A stretch of DNA of 64,000 nucleotides, taken from Gymnopus androsaceus JB14 (lineage: Eukaryota > Basidiomycota > Agaricomycetes > Agaricales > Omphalotaceae). Made by a program: the position numbers and the translations under genes. How positions within the stretch are numbered: position 1 is the stretch's first letter; each line of letters starts with the position of its first letter. Below are positions 22,886-35,338 of this stretch, one piece after another. Under the pieces are notes generated by a model. That model saw only the letters and a list, made by a program, of their open reading frames with translations, did not search any database and had not been told where the DNA came from. Where the stretch lies: positions 101,893 through 165,892 of the forward strand of contig ML769537.1 of assembly GCA_009733575.1 (NCBI GenBank). Direction: 5' to 3'.

Positions 22886-24475
22886 TCATACATTGGGCTT
22901 GTCGCTGAGAGGATCTAAGTCTACATCCCCCCCTCTGTATTCAGAGAGACTCTCTCTGCTGGTCTCACGATCATTGTCAGTTGGACGACTGTTCACTACA
23001 GGATTGGGTAGAAGATAATCACATTGAGGAGAGAGAGAAGAGAGGATAAACGTACAGGAAACAAGTAGAGAGAATGTATAAACTTTGGTAAACGTCATGT
23101 CCGTAGTGACTACCAAAGCAAGGTGAGCCTGAGGTTAAATATCATTCAACCCTAAGGATGGACTGGACATACTATAGTAAAACCCGACGCTTCTCTGGAT
23201 GAACAGGCCAACAGAGATGACTTGAGCCAAAAGGGACAGAAGGTTGCATTCTACGGTGCGGACAATGATTCGACGGAAGCGTCTGATGAAAAGGAAAGTT
23301 AGCAAAGACGTCCGACGGATATTCCGAACCTACTGCGGGGCATGGTAATCATTTGGGTGCTCGATTCGGAAACGGAGGTCAAGGTAGTAGATCATTGAGC
23401 CTGTGATTAAAACATCTGCGCCTCTATTGAACATTTAGCTCGAGTACTTGTAGATTTTAATAAAGAACAACTTACGCGCAACATCCCAACCATATGTACG
23501 TCACAGGTCTGACGACCAGCAAGAACTTAGCGGTTAAGGTAGTTCGTTACAGATAAAGTACATACAGAACAAGGGAGAAATCCGTGATGAGATGGTGTGT
23601 TGTTAGAACGTGAACTTCCCAAACGATAGTGGCTGTGAAGGTTCAAATATATTTACGTTAGATGATGAGAAGCGAAATCGCTTACACCAGCTCAATATGG
23701 AGAGACATCCAACTACTGTGGGCAAAATCCAGTTCCTTTTCAAAGAAATTACCCAAAGGCGCCATGCATAGAAAATTTGCACAATGAGGCCACACATTGA
23801 GCTGCGAGGAAAAAATAAGCAACCAGTTAATCGTTAGCGTAGCTCAGCAGTGATAGTACATAACAAATGCAGCCTCTATCTCACAAGAAGCAAGCTCCAG
23901 CGGGGATCGCCCAGTGGATGTACTCCAATGCAGCGGAACCTGAAGAGCAAGATTATTTAGTAAGTTACCAATAGAATGGCTCCTGAGACTCACTCCCGTA
24001 ATTTGTGACAGCCCAGTCATAGTTCCAGATACCTGCGAAAATATCAGTAGGCTCGAAGCTCAGATTACTAGTACAACGATGACGCTGACCATGTGCAACA
24101 GTGTCAGCAATGCACAAGATGACACACAGAATAACTATGGCTTTGAACCACCATGGATCAGCAGGGAACTTTGAGAAATAGGACCATGCTGGTGAAAGGC
24201 TTCGCGTAAGTAGTACAGCGAATGTGAGCGTCAATGTTGGTTACACTGACCGACAGCAAGCACGATACCCATCGTTAGTTCCTGTAATAACGGTACTTAA
24301 GCCCTATCCCTGCGGGATTAGAGACTGGTACGAACCGAAAGGTAGTTTCCCACAACCTTAGGCCAGTGTTAACCGTCATTAGCTTCTACAAATTAAGATC
24401 CACTTCAAAGAGACTCACCACTGCTCCCAGTGAAAGATTAATCTGGGCCTGTTCTGCTGCAGAGAGGCCTGACAT
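22886..24475 (-). CDS. DUF6534-type seven-transmembrane protein
   Basis: A minus-strand gene with about ten exons, ATG at 24475 (MSGLSAAEQAQINLSLGAV) and stop at 22886 (..DPLSDKPNV). Order: ELTMGIVLAV; SYFSKFPADPWWFKAIVIL; IWNYDWAVTNYG; CGLIVQIFYAWRLWVIS; TIVWEVHVLTTHH; the DUF6534 stretch DVLITGSMIYYLDLRFR then RRIIVRTVECNLLSLLAQ and ISVGLFIQRSVGFYYSM; and the cytoplasmic tail TTDMTFTKVYTFSLLVS|NSRPTDNDRETSRESL. Most introns have GTRNGT donors. This Agaricomycete family is of unknown function; membrane topology and the acidic Ser-rich tail fit the usual members. It appears intact as far as I could follow, though the two central exon joins (about 23950-23860 and 23640-23480) are less certain. 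Confidence 0.75.
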
Positions 24476-25084
24476 GGTGAAGTTCGATCAATTCTACCTA
24501 TGTTGGGAAGAACGGTGAGTGGTCTGGGTGGGCACCGGGGTGCGAAAAACATCACTGGCATATATAGGCCGTGATTTATACGCATACGGTGAAGGTAAAT
24601 TAGTAATCACACGACGCTGTCGCTACGACTTTCTAAGTTTCTTAGGGTCGCCACCGGAAGAGTCGCCAACCAGTCCGGTTTCAGCGCGGAATCAATGCCA
24701 AGTAAGTCGAAACTGAGTTGACTGTTCACTCAACCTGGAAGCTTGATGGCTATGTACTCACACAAGGGGGGACATTGGTCGATTTCCAACTCTAGGGATA
24801 TTGAAAGCACCCTAGATCCAGATGTATAGCTCTCAGATTCCAGACAGCGAAAATGGTACAATGCGAATCTGGAACTTACCGTTACTGGACATATATATTT
24901 CAAGATTTACGCTTCATATGCTCTACGACGTTGCGACAATCAGCTGAGTGCGGGATGAGTGGGAGTACGATTGGGATTACTGGGTTAAAGTAATGAATGA
25001 GGTTTAGATAAGATTTTTCTACCAGGTCAGAATTGAGCTTGGTATGCAAAAGAAGGAAAAGGTCGTAGTAGTACATACAAATCC
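24476..25084. other. Upstream region of the DUF6534 gene, no supported gene
   Basis: Only short ORFs; presumably promoter and spacer. Confidence 0.35.
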
Positions 25085-25830
25085 TCATTTGAAGTATGAA
25101 TTATCATCAACCTCGAACTCGGCCAGAGTGAAAAGAACCCACGGCGGCGTAATCATTCCCCTAGACCGCCAAGGACGGGGTTGGAAGGATGAGTGAGTGA
25201 ATACAAACTCCGTCGCTCGTATTCCCTCTACGCCTAACATCGCACTCGAACCCGACCTGTAGCCATCATCAACAGCGACGTTCCAGCGTAGAGGCGAGAG
25301 TATGAGTTGAGAAGGGTAGATAAAGAAAGGCCGGTTAAACCACGCATCGTGCCCACTGTACGATGGTGAGAGCAAAGTTGGTGTAAGTGTTGGTTGGAGC
25401 GATGATCACTGCAAGTATACAGAATAATGTTACTTGATGGAACGGAAGGAAGGGCCATTGGCGAATCCTCCGTCATTAAATGTGCTGCTATTTTCAACGG
25501 GAAGCATCAGGTGGCTTTTTCCATTGGACGAGCATTACTGTCTTTTTCCGATGATCATATCCGCTCCAACTAGATACCGAAGCTTCCTGAATGAAAGAGA
25601 GAAGTTGTTTTCGAGGCAGAAGGGGTGGTTGTTGGGTGAAGAAGTCGGAGATATGGGAACAGAGGGCGGAGACGAGGAGCCGTTGGAACGTCGTGGGCAC
25701 AGCGCGTGAGTTGGTGAGGAAATTCTACTGCAGCAAAGGAGTGGCGTTGAGGACCCTGTGGTTGGCGTTGAGGCGCAACTAGACGTCGTTTAGGAACACG
25801 TAAACGTCTGTAAACGTGCAAATCTTTGCG
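25085..25830 (-). CDS. Unrecognised coding-like region, probably multi-exon
   Basis: Two minus-strand exon-like stretches have balanced amino-acid composition. At 25700-25494 the reading includes TFQRLLVSALCSHISDFFTQ and KKTVMLVQWKKPPDASR. At 25375-25085 it includes YRSGSSAMLGVEGIRATEF and MITPPWVLFTLAEFEVDDN. A further stretch upstream (about 25800-25740) reads LRLNANHRVLNAT. The 'VMLVQWKKP' ending weakly recalls winged-helix subunits, but I would not assign a family. Exon borders are not fixed. Confidence 0.35.
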
Positions 25831-26329
25831 GGATCACCGGCGCTTTCAAATTAGCGCCTATCTGTTCTCATCGACAAGCTTGAACAGAAAACCTCAATCT
25901 CACAGTTGTAACTCAGTTAAATCCCAGCCTCTCAGTGTCTCGATCTCAGCTCAAGAATGATTTCTAGTAACTTCTACCTTAGTTTCTTTACACTGAGACA
26001 AGGCTTGAGTCAATGATGGACAAACTTATATCTTTCGACTTCATGCACTGGTTTGTTTGTAGAGAAAGACCTAGAAGTCATTCATAGAAAATGCTGAAGC
26101 GAAGGATTTGTGAGTGCTTGACTTTCCTTGCTTTCCATTCTGCTCTGTTTTTAATTATCTAATTCTGTTTCTTCACTTTCCAGTGTCCCAACAATCTTTC
26201 TTGCCGTGAACGACCTTGTGAGTAGATTTTTTGGTCGCAGCGTTAACGAGGTCACGGAGGAGATATAAAGCGTCGTGTTCTGAAACGGACTGAGAGAATC
26301 TGAGTGCATGCCGTTTGCGATCATCGCGC
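25831..26329. other. Intergenic region, nothing recognised
   Basis: No supported gene; several intron-like GT..AG stretches but no domain. Confidence 0.3.
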
Positions 26330-27000
26330 TTTCCCTACATCATGATCATCCTTTGTTGTCGCCTCGAACTCTACCTCGTTCTCTTCCGGGTCCACTTGAT
26401 TGGCAATGCATGGCTTGATAATTCTAAACGCAAGGGAAGCGTTAGTTAAATGCATGGTAATCTCATTAACATGAATACTCCCTGCTTTTCGCTCCTCCCA
26501 ACAGTCCCTACTTCTACACCTCCCGTACGGCAACTAACGCCTTCAACGCAAAAAGTCCGCATAACAACAATCGATCTGGATTTGGAGATCTTGACGGCTG
26601 TAGATTTCAGTATATCTTGCATATCTTGCTCACCGGTTCTGCCCAATAAAGTTCGGGACACAATGTCAAAATTCCTATCTCTTTACGTCCAAGGTCTATC
26701 AAAGCCAGTACCATGCCATCACAATAAAATTATCTATGCGTTCTCGCTCGGATCTTCTCCATACGTCCGTCTGGCGCTTGACTTTCATACGTTGCACTGT
26801 TGCATCATGATATAACTCCATAACTCACTTTGTGTCTTCCATCCACTAGCGGTCCAAGCCATGAAGGAAACACAGAAGTCGGGCGACTCTCCTTCAACTT
26901 TGGCGTCATTCTGAATTTGCGTGATGACGGTCATGAATCCACGATGATTGACCGTGTGTAGCAGACCCCGCCTGCTGTTAATTGATTCCATTAAAGGGCG
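26330..27000 (+). pseudogene. Unknown gene, copy 1 of an inverted duplicate (decayed)
   Basis: The plus strand aligns in pieces with the minus strand of 38720-37940. Shared segments are SPH..NNNRSGF-type exon ends near 26560, CSPVLPNK near 26635, SLYVQGLSKPVP near 26690, and LSFNFGVILNLRDDG near 26890-26935, where this copy then hits a stop (..STMIDRV). The other copy continues with RVQRTLLAVLEGVG. The family is not recognised. The copy is broken by stops and indels. Confidence 0.6.
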
Positions 27001-27507
27001 TTTGACTCCCTCCTAGTCCTGCTCCAAATCTACTTTCTCTATCAGATGCAGCGGTGACCTTCTCATTACTCCGAGACGGGCAAGTTTTTTTTTCAACCTA
27101 TCTGTCTAATTCAACGGAATCGGCGTATTCATCGAATCGTAACTTTTTCGAATACACGGTACTCTCCGACTTGCTGTGCAAGATTTTCAGCTTGTTTGTG
27201 CTTGCAATCACTGCGACGTCAAAGGAAATTTACTTCAATTCTACTTGAGCCATTACGCATATCTCGGATCATCCCTTTTTCGCTTACCACCTACTTAGAA
27301 ATCCTACGCAGCACACTGGAGCTGTGCTAGCTATATAGTATGTATCGAATTTGTCGACGCTACTGAGACTGCAGTAGATCTAATAGTGCTACTATTCAAT
27401 ACGGCGATGGAGGAATACGTTAATCAAGACTCGACTCTATACACACATCGACGATCGCCCAGTGTGCATATGAGTCCCTCTAGGGAGACTAATGGATTGA
27501 ACTTTGC
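27001..27507. other. Intergenic region, nothing recognised
   Basis: ORF 27054-27248 (plus) is unrecognised. Confidence 0.3.
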
Positions 27508-27706
27508 TGCACAGGTCGATTCTGCTGCTTCTATTTGGATTGGAGAGGAGAACATGTACAATATATCATTGTGTTTGTCAACGTGAATCTAGGTGACGCC
27601 TCTCCTAGTAGTTGCACAGGTCGATTCTGCTGCTTCTATCTGGCTTGGATAGAGAATGTATCATTGTGTTTGTCAATACAGGTGACGCCTCTCTTAGTTG
27701 GTCTCT
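27508..27706 (+). repeat. Tandem duplication, period about 100 bp
   Basis: TGCACAGGTCGATTCTGCTG at about 27509 recurs at about 27613, with the rest of the unit (ATCATTGTGTTTGTCAA.., AGGTGACGCCTCTC) also repeated. The second copy has lost a few bases. Confidence 0.85.
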
Positions 27707-27828
27707 AGGAATCAACATTAATCCAAGTGCTAATCCATACAAATGGCTCCTGACATCAAAAAGCATATAAGCGCAGGTCCAATAGGTCTTATTCAGGCAC
27801 CGCAGATAGATAGGCACTTTTCAGAAGG

Positions 27829-28894
27829 ATGATTTTTTTTGGCGGAAGCGAGCAATATCCTTTATATGTTGTACGTGCTTTGCTGTGGCTGAAAATAAAG
27901 TCACTCCCAGATTCCCTTACATCGCTCTTACCTTTGCCTCTGCTCCCGATGTGCTTGGCCGTTAACAACGACAGCTCGCAGGAGCGGTACAACTATACCA
28001 AGAACTTTCTTAAGACAGATTCCTTCGATAATCACGCGATTGCAAAATTGGGGGGGAAATGTTTGAAAATTTTCGAGGTACGTATAGTAGCTATGGCTCT
28101 GAATGCCAACTTATATGAAATCTCTTTCAAGGAAAAATTCTCTCGGTCGAAAGACGGGACCCTCGACCAACCCAACAAAGATTTCGAAGATCGCGACGCG
28201 TACTTGGATTACGCGACTATTGCTAGTTTGCCGGTTCTAGCTGCTGATGCGGCACATTTGTACTTGTGGGCCATGCCCGACCGAGATGATGGTTGGCGAT
28301 TAATCCTTTATCATGACATGGAGCTTGGAGTGAAATGCGACTACCTAACACTTGAACAGTAAGTTTAATTCCAAGAAAGTTATTCGACTCAAGGTCGACT
28401 TTTCTTCGCTTCCCTTGCGACTGATAAATGTACTAATATCTCTGTTGGTTTCAGGACTCTGCAGGAAATCGTCAAGTTTCTTGGAGAAGTTGATGTAAAC
28501 ACCTTCGGGAATGAAATTCAAGTCCTTGGCAAACAGGCAGTTGCGCTTCAAATGAAATTAAATGGGGCATTTACTACGCGTTTACTGGTATGAAGCATTC
28601 ACATACCGCATACATGATAGCTTACAAGTTAGGAAGACTAAGGATATTGCTGGACCAATTTTGAACGCCCATCGCGTTAACTCAGACGAGAAAGTCCAGA
28701 AAATCCCCTCCCTTCTAGCCGACATTTCGACCGAAACACGCGCGAATCCAGCGTCCTCCTCCCACTCACTTGCAGCGTCTGCAACTTCAACTCTTTCCAG
28801 TCCTACTGTCGAAATGCCTAACCCATCTTTGTCTGGCAAAGTATCGCATCTGTTTCGATCACTTTCAAATCGGAAGAAGATCGTGAAGAGTTAA
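27829..28894 (+). CDS. Hypothetical protein, lineage-specific
   Basis: The first exon-like stretch is open from 27829 to about 28358 and contains EDRDAYLDYATIASLPVLAA and YLWAMPDRDDGWRLILYHDM. A GTAAGT..TTCAG intron (28359-28454) joins in frame to TLQEIVKFLGEVDVN and NEIQVLGKQAVALQMKLNGA. A last exon probably carries NAHRVNSDEKVQKIPSLLAD, a Ser/Thr-rich stretch and a basic tail (SNRKKIVKS, stop at 28894). The join near 28585-28625 is not in frame with the obvious splice sites, so either the site differs or an indel is present. The true start may lie upstream. No family recognised and no transmembrane segment seen. Confidence 0.5.
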
Positions 28895-30032
28895 GGGAAA
28901 CGGGATGCATTATTCATACTTATCTTGTGGCTCAGTTGTGGCTAGTTCGGAAACTGCTTCCCCGCTTCCCGTAGACATTCCGCGATGTACTTAATCATCA
29001 GGCTTGTCAAGAGCTAGAGATTTTTGCATCCCCAACGCTAGTCCAATGCCCCATCTTTTTAATATCTACATCCCCAGTCACTCCGATACTCAAATTTGTC
29101 AGCTGTTACTCTGAAACTCACCTATAGCTACAAAAATTTCGATGCAATTATTGCAATTATTGCTTGTATCAATTGTTAGAAGTGGTTCATCATGAAGGAA
29201 ACTTATGATTGTTTTTCGGAGAGGGAAAATACGTACCCTGTAATATACCGTACCATAGCTAGAGTACACAAGGCACCTGTCATTAGTATTATTCAGCTTC
29301 ATCACGTTTACGGTTTAACTCTGTGTCAGTAACAACGGTGGTGTATCAAGGAGTGGTGAAAAATATAGTAGAAAATATTGGCACATTGTTTGCAATTTGG
29401 GCTGCAAGAATGATGCGAACGAGGAGACGAGTATACTGGCTAAGGCTCAGAAGCACTAACATCACATTCTGACGGTGTTTGACGCGTCGGAAGCCGAGTT
29501 TTTCCCAAACCATTCGCTGCTTCCTTGCTGGCTCCAAACTCGATGCAGACTCTGACGTAGCAAAGACGTGTTCTTGAAGCGTCCAAGACACATCACTACA
29601 TCTTAGATATTCACATTTCATTACGTTCAAGTGGAAATGTTCGCGCTCAAAGCGACTCGAATGTGTCGCACTGGGGCCGAGATGCTAGCTATTTAGATCC
29701 AAAAAGCTCCCGACTTGGACCGGGCAACAACCCAGTGAATTCTCTATTTTCGTAGATCGTGACAGTAAGTGAACATCGAACGCATAGTACAGTCGACTAC
29801 CTTGAGTACTTCAACCAATCAAGTCAAGGGTCTTGGACGAAAATGCCGGAAGTTAGTCAGAATCACGAAGACATCCAAACAAGTGTTTGGATGTCCATGT
29901 TGATCGCAATGTAGTTGTATGAACTTCACTGGGTCTAGATAATACACTAAAATACTGATATGGAAATTTGCCGCGTGTTCAGATGAAACTTTATGATAAG
30001 AACATGGTGTTGGGAAGCCTCTCGAATGCGGC
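28895..30032. other. Intergenic region, nothing recognised
   Basis: Minus-strand ORFs at 29099-29630 and 29819-30091 have no similarity. The last may overlap the antisense of the following gene. Confidence 0.3.
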
Positions 30033-30900
30033 ATGTCTTCCCCTCTTGACTTTATTCTCAACATCGACGATGTTTTGAGGTTGAGCACCAAGGCAAGGCA
30101 GGAAAATGATCCGCTTGCGTCTTGTGCATTAATGACGCTAGTGATAGGAATGTCCTACGAGGTATGCCCCAGATCTTCGTGCTTATGGCCTCACATTGAT
30201 TACTCGACCCAGCGCTGTCCGAACAGCATCAAACCTCTCATTGCAGTGGTGTATAAATTTGGACTAGAAAAAATCCGAAGAAACGATTTAATCAATCAAA
30301 GGTATGGTGTGTCAATTCATACGTTTCCTAACGGCTTTGAACATGTTTTTCCATGGATATAGCGAGCTCCAAGGACTCGAGCACATTCGATGTAGTATCC
30401 ACACGGGAGATTGGGAGCAGCTTGCTCAAAGTGTTGACTCGTATATCATTTTCTTTGGCCAGACAAGCTCAGCGCCTGTTGAAGGGAATATAGTACGTAC
30501 TAGAATCTCGAGTAAATTCATAATTTAGAGGCGAGATTTTATCATTCGCCACCCATGCAGCTAGTAAGTGTTCAAGAGTCACCAGAACTGCACAATTCGG
30601 CCCCGCCGGAGAATAGTACAAATCGAAAGATACCTCAGACGAGTGAGACCCATCGAGGTCTTCTTGACATCCTTGGACAAAGGTTTAAGCTGAATGTAAG
30701 GTGGGTCCTTCGTGATTTAGTTTAAACACTCGGAAGATTCGATTTATCAGTCACAGAGCATTTGTTTTACGGTGCAAAAGAATTTATCAGAGAGGTTGAG
30801 GGCGACATTATCAATCCTGTAAGGACGTATACTCAGCTAGTAAAACTGTTTAATAAGAAACTTATGTAGATCATGATTGTTGTTTCTTCACGCATATAGT
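30033..30900 (+). CDS. Hypothetical gene, copy 1 of a tandem unknown family
   Basis: Starts MSSPLDFILNIDDVLRLSTK and continues ENDPLASCALMTLVIGMSYE, CPNSIKPLIAVVYKFGLEK. An intron at about 30300-30360 (GTATGG..ATATAG) is followed by ELQGLEHIRCSIHTGDWEQL. Later exons are unclear (GLLDILGQRFKLN near 30660-30690). A related, degraded copy lies 2.4 kb downstream. No known domain. Confidence 0.45.
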
Positions 30901-32399
30901 AGAATTCAGCCGTACACTGTGCTGTAAAAATATACAGAGGAAAAGGTCCAGAAGAGGATGCGAACGGTAAAAGATACCATCACTACATCAGCTACAACTT
31001 CGCCCTTAATGGTCTAAGTGCAAAGACCATGATTCTCGCCTAAGTATTTTCCAGGCCAAAAGGGTGTTCTGAAACAAGCTTGGATAGTTTGAGCTCGACG
31101 AGATCATGCAAGCCTATGATGTATATGCTCAACGCCAATAACACTCGCACTGGCAACGGGACCTACTATAATGGGAGGGACATCACATCGCACTAGGTTC
31201 CATCGGCGTACTACAAGATTTAGCACCAGTCCAAGCCCAGATTGCCACATAGAGATTAAAGGGCTAAACGGTGATACTTACAGATACTTACCACCTGTCG
31301 AGTAGGCGCCCTCGCAAACATCAAACAATTTAAATTCTCTAAACGATCCCATACTTGTCCCATACACAAGCGGACCGCCCTCTTTTCCGTATTCATTGCG
31401 ATATTTCGGTCCTCTCCCCTCTAGTTATGCTTCTTTCGTTATTCCATAATTTCGTTGACGATTTTCCCGCTCTACCTCTATATTCTTCAAAATCCGACGC
31501 TTTGAAATGAGTTTGTCTGGCTGCAGACTCCAGAGAAATATCTTGGATACCCGCTCTCAATTCTGAGAGTCGATAACGCTCCGAAACTAATCTTTAGCAA
31601 ATTCGAAGCTTACTGCCAGTAAGCTTCGAATCAAGAAGGTTATCACTTATTGAAGTTATGGAAACCTTGCTGTGGTTCCGGTTATTATGAGCATGAGGAC
31701 GCACAGGACTTGCTTCTCGCGCGTGATATGAGGCTCTAGATTCTACGTTGCTCGTGTGCGCTTGTCCCTCCATTGACCTCGACACGATGGACGTGCACTT
31801 TACGAGTACCGAAAGGAATGAGTTGAGAATGAGGCTCGTCCTTTTTGCCTTTACGTTATTGCCTTTTAGGTGATTTCATTTACTGTGATTTCCATTTCAC
31901 GCCGTCGCTCGGCTATCAGCTGTGCTTCCCTCCCGTTTCGGTGCTCTGTTGCTTAAGCTTGCTGCGTGTCCCCTGCTGGAATTGCAGCTAAGCAGCACTG
32001 TAGTTGCAAGTAGTAAAGACAAGTTTATTGAAGCAAAGCATCTCATAAGGTGCTGGCATCTCAAATGATGCGCCGATATAGCCGTTTTGCAGTTATCGGA
32101 AACTCGTCGGGAACGATAACTGGTCAAAAAACCAAGTTCGAATATCTACTACTTTGTATATTTGCCACTCTATTGCAGCCAGCCTCACTTGACAGGAAGT
32201 CATCCACTTGAAGGTAGGCCGAAACGTGTGAGTAATTCCAAAACACAGACAACATCGTGATCATGATGTTTTCAACGTGTCTGAATATCGATAAGTACGA
32301 CAAACACAACGCGGTTATGGTGCTTTGAACTCTGTACCCAGATAATAAGAATCGAGTCCTTTGGGACTTTTACAGCGCTCGCCCAATGGCCTTCTCTGT
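30901..32399. other. Region between the two unknown copies; one palindrome
   Basis: No supported gene. Contains the palindrome at 31601-31631 and short unrecognised ORFs on the minus strand (31594-32127). Confidence 0.35.
31601..31631. repeat. Perfect 31-base palindrome (15-base arms, one-base centre)
   Basis: ATTCGAAGCTTACTG and CAGTAAGCTTCGAAT flank a single C. It could be a protein-binding site, a cruciform-forming sequence or a relic of an inverted insertion end. It is not followed by a T-run on either side. Confidence 0.95.
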
Positions 32400-33268
32400 C
32401 TCCCCTGTAACACATTGAAGATGTACTGAAAGTTGATTCGGAGGGACAAAGCAAATGACATGTCGTTGTCTTCAACAATATTGGCCATTGGATTGGCATA
32501 CAACTCGAAGGTATATATACAGCTTAATCTGACTTGATACAGGGATGATTGACTGCTTGCTCGCATAGTGCTGTCCCGATGACATTCAGCCCCTCATTCT
32601 AGTGATGTATCAATTTGGACTAGAAAGGATTAATAGGAATGAGTCATTGGACGAAGAGTACGCACATCAGCGTACTCATATCCTTCATAAATGGTTCTAA
32701 ATATTATTTTTCAACGCGGCAGCGAGCTGAGCAAACTTGATGACATCAAGAATATCATACGAGAAAAGGATTGGAAGCAGCTGGCTGCTCATTATATTGA
32801 TTTATTCGTACGTAACATGGCAGTTGTCCTTTTCATATGCATATGTGAAGTTGAAGTTATCACTCCAGCCGCGGGATCATAGTGACACGTCCGCCACAAG
32901 AGGAATGTTCAAAAGACAAATCAGCTTCTCCGCCACCTATAAAAGAATGGTCACAGGATCAGAGGAGATCGTCGTTGCCTTCCCCGGCAAACCAAAGAAG
33001 AGGATATCTAAAAACTATCATTAATCGCTTCACAGGGTAAGCTCGTTTAATCTTCGTCACTAACATTCAAGTTCTTTACCTTCAATTGTTTGGTTATAGG
33101 ACATTCTTTGATCGTGCAACAAACTTTAGTGTATATGGAGGGATTTTCTTTAGTGGTTTTATTAATTTTATCATCAGTAAGTGTCCAGCAGACTTCGAAC
33201 CGAGGAAATTGATTTATTTCCTTGAAAGTTCAACCGAACAGAAGAATGATCTGAGCAGGCAGGTGTAG
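32400..33268 (+). pseudogene. Hypothetical gene, copy 2 of the unknown family (frameshifted)
   Basis: IEDVLK at about 32415, then after a frame change RRDKANDMSLSSTILAIGLA, CPDDIQPLILVMYQFGLER (32578-32634) and ELSKLDDIKNIIREKDWKQL (32713-32775) align with copy 1 (IDDVLR, CPNSIKPLIAVVYKFGLEK, ELQGLEHIRCSIHTGDWEQL). Later exons give QRRGYLKTIINRFTG and TFFDRATNFSVYGGIFFSG, ending at 33268. The 'NFSVYGGIF' segment resembles a short motif (NFSI.GGTF) that I know from Agaricomycete NACHT-associated proteins. That is a weak hint only. Confidence 0.45.
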
Positions 33269-33822
33269 GCGGGTCCTCACCATCACTATAGTCTCTTGAA
33301 GGGATACTAGACAATCGGGAATAGTTATTCTCTTGCTAGGTATGAATAATACTTCTTGTTCTCCCACCGGCTTGAACATTAATGATGCTTCATTATCCAG
33401 AATTGGGGCCTGGTATAGGTCCTAGTCATTTCGGTCGGAAGGTAGATATTGCCTGAGTATCAAGTGCTAGCACTACTAGAGGAGAGGAGGAATATTAAGC
33501 TTTTCTCGCAACCTCTATTCCAGTATTTCACTTATTCCGGCTCCAAGGTTCCACGCCGGTCGATTCGGAAACCTGCAAAGCACCAAGAAATAATGACTTC
33601 ATATCCTGTGCGTCGTGCGAATGGGCAATGGATGACGAGAGCGCGATAGGCATGAGAAGAACTGGTGCGCTTCTACAATGCCCCATGATTACTTATAGTT
33701 TTATTACTACAGTACATGAGTATCTTTACTTAATGTTCAATGCTACATAATATTATTAGAAATCCCCTACGCCCACCTGATTCTAAATCTAAATCTATCC
33801 CTACTCGCAACGTCACTCCTTC
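33269..33822. other. Possible terminal exon and spacer
   Basis: An open stretch at 33449-33649 (YQVLALLEERRNIKLFSQPL.., ending QWMTRAR) could be a last exon of the unknown gene. Not supported further. Confidence 0.3.
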
Positions 33823-35338
33823 CTACTCTTTCGTAGTCGCATAAGGACCTTGATCTCCGGCAGTTTCAACCAACTCGGCATCTACATCTTGTCTAGTAAT
33901 GAACCTACTGGGCCAGACGAAGCAATACAGCGTCATAGGCAATCCATAGAGGAAGCGCATCGAGGAGGTAGAAGTATCCTTCGTGTGTAGCGAGGAAACC
34001 GAAGTATCTGCAAAGGGATTCAGAGTAGTTCGGACTAAAGATGCAGTAAACAGGATGCTTGCTTACCCTCCAGCAAACTCGGCGATACGGAAGGCACATC
34101 GGATGCAGAATACCTATGCACGTCATGCACATAGTAAAATAAAGTATCTTCCAATTCGATATGTCTTGATATCTTGAAGGGGCCCACCACGGAGCTCAAA
34201 GATTCGCTAGTACGAGAGCTGGTACTGATGTTCCAAGCTTTGGGATATTTCGCGCGACTGTGAAGGCGTGCCAGTCAGTACATATATCCCAATTCATCAT
34301 AATTATAACAAAATCAAACAACACGAACACTCTGAATCCAAACGCGATTAACATGGTAGTAAACAGACCGAAAGAGACTAGCTGCAGAATCAATCCAATC
34401 AACGAGATCTAGTGAGATGTACAAGATGTTGAGCAATGCAGCCCGGAGGGGCAGGGGGTTCATTAGCTCACCTTGATTCCAACCGAAGACGACTTTTGGT
34501 TAACTGAAAGTCCTCCACCGCTCGCTTGAATCAAAAACGTGATAACGTCACTCCAGACAAAGAGTTTTGTAATACGGCGGGCGGGAATCAATAAACAGTC
34601 GTCGGCGATGTCTTGTCCGAGGCTGGTGGCTAATCGAGAGAGAAGCATGTAGTCGGTTGCAAGGAAGGCGCAAGGCGAGAGAAGGACAAGCTGAGTAGGA
34701 TAATAGATAGAAGTTGCTTAGCATTAGTAATGGTAGGGCGCTGATGAAGAAAAGGATTTGAGCGAAGGTATTTACATACCAAATCTTCTACGATGTATAC
34801 TCCAAGTGAATAGGGTAAATGAGAGTCGACGATTCGCATTATCAATCCTAGCGTGAAGCCTGTCGAACGAACATGGTTTATTAGTTACCGGTTTTGAAAA
34901 GCATAGGGAGCTAACGCACAAGTCATCCCAATGGTCAAGGTAAGCATGTATCGCTGTCCAATGCGAAAGAAGTCTAAATAATGTGAATATCAGTAAAATG
35001 GAGCGTTTTTGAGGTCGTATAGACTCACGAATCCAATGAATTATGCCGGACAAACCGTAGAGTACTATGCCGATAATAGCAGGCCATATTTTCATAATGA
35101 AACCAGCACTATTGACAGCCACGGTCAGTATTCACATTGTCAGACTAATAATCTATTCGACATACATTGGTTGGTTGAAGTTGGATGCATCCTGAGCGTC
35201 GAGATTCTATGAATCTGTTAGTCATTGAGATTAATTGAAGAATCGCCAAACTCACTGAATAACATCTAAGTCCTTGGAAGTAGCAGCGAGGGTAAAGCCA
35301 TAAAATAAGACCGATAGAAAAAAAATACGTTTGTACAT
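33823..35338 (-). pseudogene. RTA1-like membrane protein, copy A, two frameshifts near the C-terminus
   Basis: Minus strand, ATG at 35338 (MYKRIFFLSVLFYGFTLAA, a signal-like hydrophobic start), about nine exons. RTA1 signatures: PAIIGIVLYGLSGIIHW, IGQRYMLTLTIGMTC, MRIVDSHLPYSLGVYIVED, LATDYMLLSRLATSLGQD, PARRITKLFVWSDVITF, QASGGGLSVNQ, IGLILQLVSFGLFTTML, then YFGFLATHEGYFYLLDALPL. RTA1/RTM1 proteins are 7TM lipid-translocating exporters or sterol-responsive proteins. Against copies B and C, an extra C follows ATTCTG (about 34095) and another occurs in ATTGCCTATG (about 33945), so the last two helices are out of frame. The intact frame would end at 33823 (..YATTKE). It is divergent from CCDC124 with 333 bp between the start codons. 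Confidence 0.8.

Noticed and set aside
25494..25700. ESCRT-II Vps25-like protein
   Set aside because: Only the 'MLVQWKKP' ending is suggestive; the typical PPFFT..QP motif was not found.
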